From positions 1-17,505 of the forward strand of contig CABSNF010000046.1 of NCBI GenBank assembly GCA_902478995.1: a stretch of 17,505 bases of DNA, in the 5' to 3' direction. The notes beneath the pieces were generated by a model. That model had not been told where the DNA came from. It ran no database searches and worked only from the letters and a program-made list of their open reading frames with translations. Numbering within the stretch: the first letter of the stretch is position 1; each line of letters opens with the position of its first letter. The position numbers and the translations under genes are program-made. This DNA comes from an uncultured Collinsella sp. GTDB taxonomy: Bacteria > Actinomycetota > Coriobacteriia > Coriobacteriales > Coriobacteriaceae. Below are positions 13,795-17,505 of the stretch, piece after piece.

Positions 13795-13823
13795 TTGAAA
13801 TGAGGCAGTGATTCGCATAAGAT
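13795..13823 (+). promoter_or_regulatory. Promoter of the putative antisense antitoxin RNA
   Basis: TTGAAA (13795-13800), exactly 17 bp, TAAGAT (13818-13823). It has no protein gene downstream on the plus strand; it points at the 3' end of the small hydrophobic peptide gene. Confidence 0.6.
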
Positions 13824-13829
13824 GAAGCA

Positions 13830-13921
13830 GATGGCACCCGTTGCCGCGGGTTGGCCAACTCCCAAACACGTTTGTAGCGTGAGAAGTGGCCGTCTTCGCA
13901 TTACGCGGGGGCGGCTATTTC
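13830..13921 (+). ncRNA. Putative antisense RNA antitoxin of a type I system, about 90 nt
   Basis: The boundaries are inferred: start 7 nt after the TAAGAT -10, end in the U-rich stretch after the terminator at 13889-13915. The RNA would be highly structured, with ACCCG-TTGCCG-CGGGT near its 5' end and CCAACTCCC pairing imperfectly to GAGAAGTGG. It is fully complementary to the region just downstream of the peptide stop codon (13915-13917) and overlaps the last codons by a few bases. This convergent, 3'-overlapping layout is that of type I toxin-antitoxin pairs such as txpA/ratA and bsrG/SR4. Confidence 0.5.
13889..13921 (+). terminator. Terminator of the putative antitoxin RNA
   Basis: GCCGTCTTCGC (13889-13899), loop ATTAC, GCGGGGGCGGC (13905-13915), then TATTTCATT. 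The 11 pairs include three G-U pairs that form only in the plus-strand RNA, so it is a plus-strand terminator. Confidence 0.55.
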
Positions 13922-14001
13922 ATTCGACCTCCAATGTGGATGCCGAGCTCCACAGCCGCGATTACAAGCAATAACAACGTCAGGACATCGTCAATACTCA
14001 T
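13915..14001 (-). CDS. 28-residue hydrophobic peptide, holin-like type I toxin
   Basis: The peptide starts MSIDDVLTLLLLVIAAVE and ends GRMK: a short acidic N-terminus, one membrane helix at about residues 6-24 and a basic tail. This is the pattern of the putative holin-like toxin family and of other single-span type I toxins such as Fst and TxpA, which damage the membrane when over-expressed. Translation signals are strong: AAGGAG lies seven bases before the ATG. A TACAAT -10 lies upstream at 14053-14058. Just past its stop a convergent promoter and terminator define a candidate antisense RNA. It is too short for usual gene callers. The family match rests on length, topology and setting rather than on a long alignment; a chance frame is possible but the ribosome site and flanking RNA signals argue against it. 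Confidence 0.62.
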   Translation of the reverse strand: MSIDDVLTLLLLVIAAVELGIHIGGRMK

Positions 14002-14052
14002 AGTCCATCTCCTTCTTGGGTAGAGGGAGCTGGCCCATCTGCTTCAACTTCC

Positions 14053-14081
14053 ATTGTAGCTAAATACGAACGAATGTTCTA
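14053..14081 (-). promoter_or_regulatory. Probable promoter of the hydrophobic peptide gene
   Basis: On the minus strand TACAAT (14058-14053) lies about 52 bp before the start codon. The -35 at 17 bp is TAGAAC, a weak match. Confidence 0.4.
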
Positions 14082-14118
14082 TAGATGTTACTGTTTTAGA
14101 CAGTTAGACAAACATCTA
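14082..14118. promoter_or_regulatory. Two overlapping palindromes, probable SdpR operator
   Basis: TAGATGTT (14082-14089) is the inverse of AACATCTA (14111-14118), and between them ACTGT-TTTAG-ACAGT (14090-14104) is a 5-5-5 palindrome. The right arms overlap the -35 and spacer of the sdpR promoter. ArsR-type repressors bind such inverted repeats; autoregulation is inferred. Confidence 0.5.
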
Positions 14119-14133
14119 AATATCGAGTATAGT
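14105..14133 (+). promoter_or_regulatory. Promoter of sdpR-sdpI
   Basis: TAGACA (14105-14110), exactly 17 bp, TATAGT (14128-14133), each one mismatch from consensus. Expected start is near 14140, 28 nt before the sdpR ATG. Confidence 0.65.
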
Positions 14134-14167
14134 GTGCGCGTCATGAGAGATGATGAGAGGAGGTCTT

Positions 14168-14446
14168 ATGCCGGGAGAGGGTTTTAAGGCGCTTGCCGAT
14201 CCAACGCGACGGCGCATTTTGGAGTTGCTGCGCGAGGGCAATTGCACGGCGGGGGAGCTTGCCGAGCATTTCGATATCAGTAAGCCGTCGCTAAGCCATC
14301 ACTTGGCGACGCTCAAAAATGCCGGGTTGGTGACCGACGAGCGCCATGGCCAAAACATCGTATACAGCTTAAACACCACCGTCATGCAGGATTTAATTGG
14401 CTGGTTTATGGGCTTTACAAACACTGAAGGTGATAAGGATGAATAA
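14168..14446 (+). CDS. sdpR: SdpR-like ArsR-family autorepressor
   Basis: A 92-residue ArsR-type winged-helix protein. It begins FKALADPTRRRILELLREG, followed by GELAEHFDISKPSLSHHLATLK as the helix-turn-helix and the wing ending in NIVYSLNTTV. There are no Cys-rich metal motifs, and LADPTRRRILELL plus the following sdpI gene point to the SdpR subgroup, whose founder represses its own operon until membrane-bound SdpI sequesters it. The ATG at 14168 is chosen because GAGGAGG lies six bases before it; the upstream ATGs at 14150 and 14153 lack this. Its stop overlaps the start of sdpI by 8 bp (ATGAATAA), so translation is coupled. The palindromes at the promoter fit autoregulation. Confidence 0.85.
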   Translation: MPGEGFKALADPTRRRILELLREGNCTAGELAEHFDISKPSLSHHLATLKNAGLVTDERHGQNIVYSLNTTVMQDLIGWFMGFTNTEGDKDE

Positions 14447-15143
14447 CGAAAACAAGGGCATTCACCCCACGGGGGTATCGTCGCGCGTGTGGATTGCGCT
14501 GGTCGCTCTGTGCGCCGCCAATGTCGTAGCGCACCTCATGGTGATGCCGAGCTTGCCTGCGCAGATTCCCACGCACTGGGGCGCGAACGGCGCCGTCGAC
14601 GGTTGGGGTCCTAGCTGGATGGCCTCCGCGCTCGGCGCGCTGCCTCTGGCGCTTCTCGCAATGTTCTGCGTGGTGCCGCGCATCGACCCCAAAGGTGAGG
14701 CATATCGAACCTCGGGCAAGTTCTACCAGGGCTTCGTAATCGCCTTCACCTTGTTCATGTGCGCCATAAGCTGGCTGGGAGAGCTTACGGTCTGGGGCGT
14801 GGTGCCGGCGGTCGGTTCGGTCAACGTGCTGATTTCCGGTGTTGTCGGTTTGCTGTTCATCGGCGTAGGCAACTACTTGCCGCGTGTGAAGCAGAACTAT
14901 ACGCTCGGTATCAAGACACCCTGGGCGCTTGCCGATCCCGAGAACTGGCGCCGTACGCAGCGTTTTGGCGGCGCCTGCTTTATGGTGCTGGGTATTGGCC
15001 TGATTGTGATGGGCGTGGCAGGCAGCGTGCTTTCGAGTGAAGTCGTCGCCGCGGTGATTGCGGTTCTGGCGTTTGGTTCGGTTGGAGCCGTCTACGTCTA
15101 CTCGTATCTGTTGTGGCGCAAATCGCAGCGAGCCGCTCGTTAA
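14439..15143 (+). CDS. sdpI: SdpI-family membrane immunity/signalling protein
   Basis: A 234-residue integral membrane protein with about six hydrophobic helices. The N-terminal part has the DUF1648 signature IPTHWGANGAVDGWG at 43-57 and the C-terminal part has the SdpI signature GNYLPRVKQNYTLGIKTPWAL followed by ENWRRTQRFGG. In Bacillus subtilis SdpI gives immunity to the SdpC toxin and holds SdpR at the membrane to induce the operon. Here no sdpABC-like toxin genes are visible, so it may protect against toxins of other cells or act as a general envelope stress sensor, as proposed for orphan sdpRI pairs. The ATG at 14439 is the coupled start inside the end of sdpR, with AAGG just upstream. 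Confidence 0.85.
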   Translation: MNNENKGIHPTGVSSRVWIALVALCAANVVAHLMVMPSLPAQIPTHWGANGAVDGWGPSWMASALGALPLALLAMFCVVPRIDPKGEAYRTSGKFYQGFVIAFTLFMCAISWLGELTVWGVVPAVGSVNVLISGVVGLLFIGVGNYLPRVKQNYTLGIKTPWALADPENWRRTQRFGGACFMVLGIGLIVMGVAGSVLSSEVVAAVIAVLAFGSVGAVYVYSYLLWRKSQRAAR

Positions 15144-15209
15144 GGTTGCGGAAAACTAGCGTACGCAGTTCATAGTATGTTCCGGGGGACTTTTCCCAGG
15201 TAGTATTAG

Positions 15210-15237
15210 GGGGTGTGGGCAACCATGCCCCTTTTTA
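15210..15237 (+). terminator. Intrinsic terminator of sdpR-sdpI
   Basis: GGGGTGTGG (15210-15218), tetraloop GCAA, CCATGCCCC (15223-15231), then TTTTTATT. Nine pairs with two G-U. Confidence 0.75.
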
Positions 15238-15254
15238 TTAGAACGCGCGAACTG

Positions 15255-15282
15255 CCTCTCCGCTTTTTCCAAAACGGAGAGG
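15255..15282 (+). promoter_or_regulatory. Leader stem-loop upstream of ettA
   Basis: CCTCTCCG (15255-15262), 12-nt spacer holding TTTT and AAAA, CGGAGAGG (15275-15282), followed by GGGAG. It lies 38 bp before the GTG start of ettA. It may be a 5' leader structure; no clear -35/-10 pair was found for ettA. Confidence 0.35.
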
Positions 15283-15320
15283 GGGAGAAGATTTCCGCAG
15301 CTAGATAAGGAGAAATGACT

Positions 15321-17000
15321 GTGGCGGAGTTCATTTATCAGATGTATCAGGCTCGCAAGGCCCATGGCGACAAGGTAATCCTTGACGACGTGACCCTGAG
15401 CTTCTACCCCGGTGCCAAGATCGGCGTCGTGGGTCCCAACGGCATGGGCAAGTCGACCCTGCTCAAGATCATGGCCGGCATCGAGGAGGTCTCCAACGGC
15501 GATGCCAGGCTCACCCCCGGCTACACCGTGGGCATCCTGCACCAGGAGCCGCCGCTCGACGATGACAAGACCGTCATCGAGAACGTGCGCATGGCATTTG
15601 GCGATATGATCGCCAAGGTCGATCGCTTCAACAAGATCGGCGAGGAGATGTGCGACCCGGATTGCGACATGGACGCCCTCATGGCCGAGATGGGAAAGCT
15701 CCAGGACGAGATTGATGCCGCCGACGGCTGGGATATCGATTCCAAGCTCGGCCAGGCCATGGACGCCCTGCAGCTGCCCGATTCCGACATGCCGGTCAAC
15801 GTACTTTCCGGCGGCGAGCGCCGTCGCGTGGCCCTGTGCAAGCTGCTGCTCGAGGCTCCCGACCTGCTGCTGCTCGACGAGCCCACGAACCACCTAGACG
15901 CTGAGTCGATCCTGTGGCTCGAGCACTTCCTGCATAACTACCAGGGCGCGGTGCTTGCCGTCACGCACGATCGCTACTTCCTGGATAACGTTGCCGAGTG
16001 GATCTGCGAGGTCGACCGTGGTCACCTTTATCCCTACAAGGGCAATTACTCCACGTATCTGGAGACCAAGGCCGCGCGTATCGAGGCGCAGGGCAACCGC
16101 GACGCCAAACTCGCCAAGCGCATGGAGGCCGAGCTCGAGTGGGTGCGCAGCTCGCCCAAGGCCCGCCAGGCCAAGAACAAGGCCCGTCTGGCTCGCTACG
16201 AGGAGATGGAGGCCGAGGCCCGCGCAAGCCAGAAGCTCGACTGGACCGACATTCGCATCCCTGTGGGCCCGCGTCTGGGCAACAAGGTGCTCGAGGCCCA
16301 TCATCTGCACAAAGAGTTCGATGGCCGCGTGCTCATCGATGACCTTTCGTTCACCCTGCCGCGCAACGGCATCGTGGGCGTCATCGGCCCCAACGGTGTG
16401 GGCAAGACCACGCTGTTCAAGGCGATTGTGGGTCTGGAGCCGCTGACTTCGGGCGAGCTCGAGGTGGGCGAGACCGTCAAGATCTCTTACGTCGACCAGA
16501 ACCGTTCCGGCATCGACCCCGACAAGAACCTATGGGAGGTCGTCTCGGACGGCCTGGACCACATGATGGTCGGCGAGACCGAGGTTCCGAGCCGCGCTTA
16601 TGTGGCGAGCTTTGGCTTTAAGGGCCAGGACCAGCAGAAGCGCGCTGGCGTGCTCTCCGGCGGCGAGCGCAACCGTCTGAACCTGGCGCTCACGCTCAAG
16701 CAGGGCGGCAACCTGTTGCTCCTCGACGAGCCCACGAACGACCTCGACGTCGAGACGCTGTCCTCGCTCGAGGCGGCGCTGCTCGAGTTCCCGGGCTGCT
16801 CGGTGGTCATTAGCCACGACCGTATGTTCCTGGACCGCGTCGCCACGCACATTCTGGCGTGGGAGGGCACCGACGAAAATCCGGGCAACTGGTATTGGTT
16901 CGAGGGCAACTTCGAGGCCTATCAGGCCAACCGCATCGAGCGCCTGGGCGAGGACGCAGCCCAGCCGCATCGTATTCACCGCAAGTTCACGCGCGACTAG
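15321..17000 (+). CDS. ettA: EttA-type ABC-F translation factor
   Basis: A 559-residue soluble ABC-F protein with two ATPase domains that binds the ribosomal E site and gates entry into elongation according to energy state. Walker A motifs are GPNGMGKST (about 38-46) and GPNGVGKTT (about 356-364); signatures LSGGERRRV and LSGGERNRL; Walker B LLLLDEPTNHLD and LLLLDEPTNDLD. An arm insertion at about 95-135 and a basic linker at 245-315 are present. PHRIHRKF at the C-terminus and SRAYVASFGFKGQDQQKR match EttA rather than resistance ABC-Fs. The GTG at 15321 is preferred over the ATG at 15315: AAGGAG at 15308-15313 abuts the ATG almost directly but is eight bases from the GTG, and the protein then starts MAEFIYQM, like E. 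coli MAQFVYTM. Terminators on both sides make it a single-gene unit. Confidence 0.93.
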   Translation: MAEFIYQMYQARKAHGDKVILDDVTLSFYPGAKIGVVGPNGMGKSTLLKIMAGIEEVSNGDARLTPGYTVGILHQEPPLDDDKTVIENVRMAFGDMIAKVDRFNKIGEEMCDPDCDMDALMAEMGKLQDEIDAADGWDIDSKLGQAMDALQLPDSDMPVNVLSGGERRRVALCKLLLEAPDLLLLDEPTNHLDAESILWLEHFLHNYQGAVLAVTHDRYFLDNVAEWICEVDRGHLYPYKGNYSTYLETKAARIEAQGNRDAKLAKRMEAELEWVRSSPKARQAKNKARLARYEEMEAEARASQKLDWTDIRIPVGPRLGNKVLEAHHLHKEFDGRVLIDDLSFTLPRNGIVGVIGPNGVGKTTLFKAIVGLEPLTSGELEVGETVKISYVDQNRSGIDPDKNLWEVVSDGLDHMMVGETEVPSRAYVASFGFKGQDQQKRAGVLSGGERNRLNLALTLKQGGNLLLLDEPTNDLDVETLSSLEAALLEFPGCSVVISHDRMFLDRVATHILAWEGTDENPGNWYWFEGNFEAYQANRIERLGEDAAQPHRIHRKFTRD

Positions 17001-17026
17001 TCGAGCTCAGGTGGCCTAACGAGAAT

Positions 17027-17062
17027 GGGACGATAACCTTGAGGGTTATCGTCCCTTTTTGT
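17027..17062 (+). terminator. Intrinsic terminator of ettA
   Basis: GGGACGATAACC (17027-17038), loop TTGAG, GGTTATCGTCCC (17044-17055), then TTTTTGTTA. The 12-bp stem is perfect. There is no T-run for the opposite strand, so it serves ettA only, though it abuts the stop of the convergent gene. Confidence 0.9.
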
Positions 17063-17505
17063 TACTTGGTAGAAGGCTCGACTTTATCGATGGTCCAGGC
17101 GGCTCCGAGACCGCCGGTGGTGTTGCGGCGGATGCGCACGGTGACTTCGCGGCGCTCGCCGGCCTGCGTGTAACGCAGGGGGAAGCTTGCGCGGTTTCGC
17201 GCGACCTCGATGGTACCGCGCTCGCGGGCGATCCAGTAGTACTCGCCGACGATGCCGAGGGTGTCGGCGCCGTAGGGGAGATAGGTTGACAGCTGGTGCA
17301 GAAGCGGGCCGGGGCAGAAGATCTCGGTTGTGAAATCGACGGGGAAGTCCTTGGGGATGGCGGGCGCTGCAGGTGCGGGGGTTGGGGCTGCTGCGGGTGC
17401 CGGAGCCGGTGCCGGTGCGGGAATTTGGTCGCAAGCAGCGGTGGGCACGGACTTGATGACGGGTGCGGGCTCTGGCGTCGAGTCCGGTTTGATCGTGGAA
17501 TCTGC
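17062..17505 (-). CDS. C-terminal part of an unrecognised protein with Pro/Ala-rich linker
   Basis: The frame is open to the right edge, so the N-terminus is missing; 147 codons are visible. The first 55 or so residues are a low-complexity Pro/Ala linker (PAPAPAPAAAPTPAPAAPAIP) containing one Cys and preceded by further Pro/Glu/Thr residues. A compact domain of about 90 residues follows, starting FPVDFTTEIFCPGPLL and ending TIDKVEPSTK, predicted mostly beta. Such linkers usually tether an extracytoplasmic domain to a lipoprotein anchor or membrane helix, so a secreted or membrane-anchored protein is likely. I do not recognise the domain. A GTG at 17448 could be read as a start but has no ribosome site, and coding bias continues upstream of it. 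Confidence 0.7.
   Translation of the reverse strand, partial: ADSTIKPDSTPEPAPVIKSVPTAACDQIPAPAPAPAPAAAPTPAPAAPAIPKDFPVDFTTEIFCPGPLLHQLSTYLPYGADTLGIVGEYYWIARERGTIEVARNRASFPLRYTQAGERREVTVRIRRNTTGGLGAAWTIDKVEPSTK

Noticed and set aside
15321..17000. ABC-F gene as an antibiotic-resistance determinant
   Set aside because: The arm region, linker and C-terminal PHRIHRKF match housekeeping EttA, not the resistance ABC-F groups.
1..17505. tRNA, rRNA, CRISPR array or known riboswitch
   Set aside because: No regular short direct repeats with unique spacers, no cloverleaf and no recognisable aptamer core were seen on either strand.

Overview
The window looks like chromosome of a gut Coriobacteriia member, most probably Collinsella or a close relative. 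This is an inference from the high GC content, the strong AAGGAGG-type ribosome sites, the gene families present, and the presence of an Amadori-product (fructosamine) catabolic operon, a trait reported for Collinsella. No rRNA, tRNA or CRISPR array was seen.

Left end (1-3000, minus strand): three closely packed genes that belong to a mobile or conjugative element. In transcription order they are an unrecognised basic 296-residue protein, a ClpP-type serine protease with an intact catalytic triad, and a VirD4/TraG-like coupling ATPase that lacks the usual N-terminal membrane domain and runs off the left edge. A cluster of degenerate TGATGT direct repeats lies just upstream of the first gene.

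Middle (3337-5796, plus strand): two HAD phosphatases separated by a strong terminator, a second strong terminator, then a GntR/UTRA regulator.

Central operon (5907-11873, plus strand): a good sigma-70-type promoter followed by a 9-5-9 palindrome drives a YfcC/DcuC-type transporter, an unusual amidohydrolase, a FrlC-like epimerase, a FrlB-like SIS deglycase and a FrlD-like PfkB kinase. The logic follows the frl (fructoselysine) and fra (fructose-asparagine) systems: import, kinase makes the 6-phosphate, deglycase releases glucose-6-phosphate and the amine, and the epimerase recruits C3-epimeric substrates. The amidohydrolase takes the place that an asparaginase holds in fra loci. It lacks the second His of the family's HxH metal motif. 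The true substrate is not evident, and this is the most interesting system in the window.

Right part: a 231-bp element with 30-bp perfect terminal inverted repeats (11876-12106) lies between the kinase and a convergent tcdA-tatD operon (12113-13707, minus). The 460-bp gap after tcdA holds what looks like a complete type I toxin-antitoxin locus: a 28-residue hydrophobic holin-like peptide on the minus strand and a convergent RNA of about 90 nt with its own promoter and terminator. Next come an autorepressor/immunity-type pair, sdpR-sdpI (14168-15143), then the translation factor ettA (15321-17000) with a strong terminator, and finally the C-terminal part of a Pro/Ala-linker protein running off the right edge on the minus strand.
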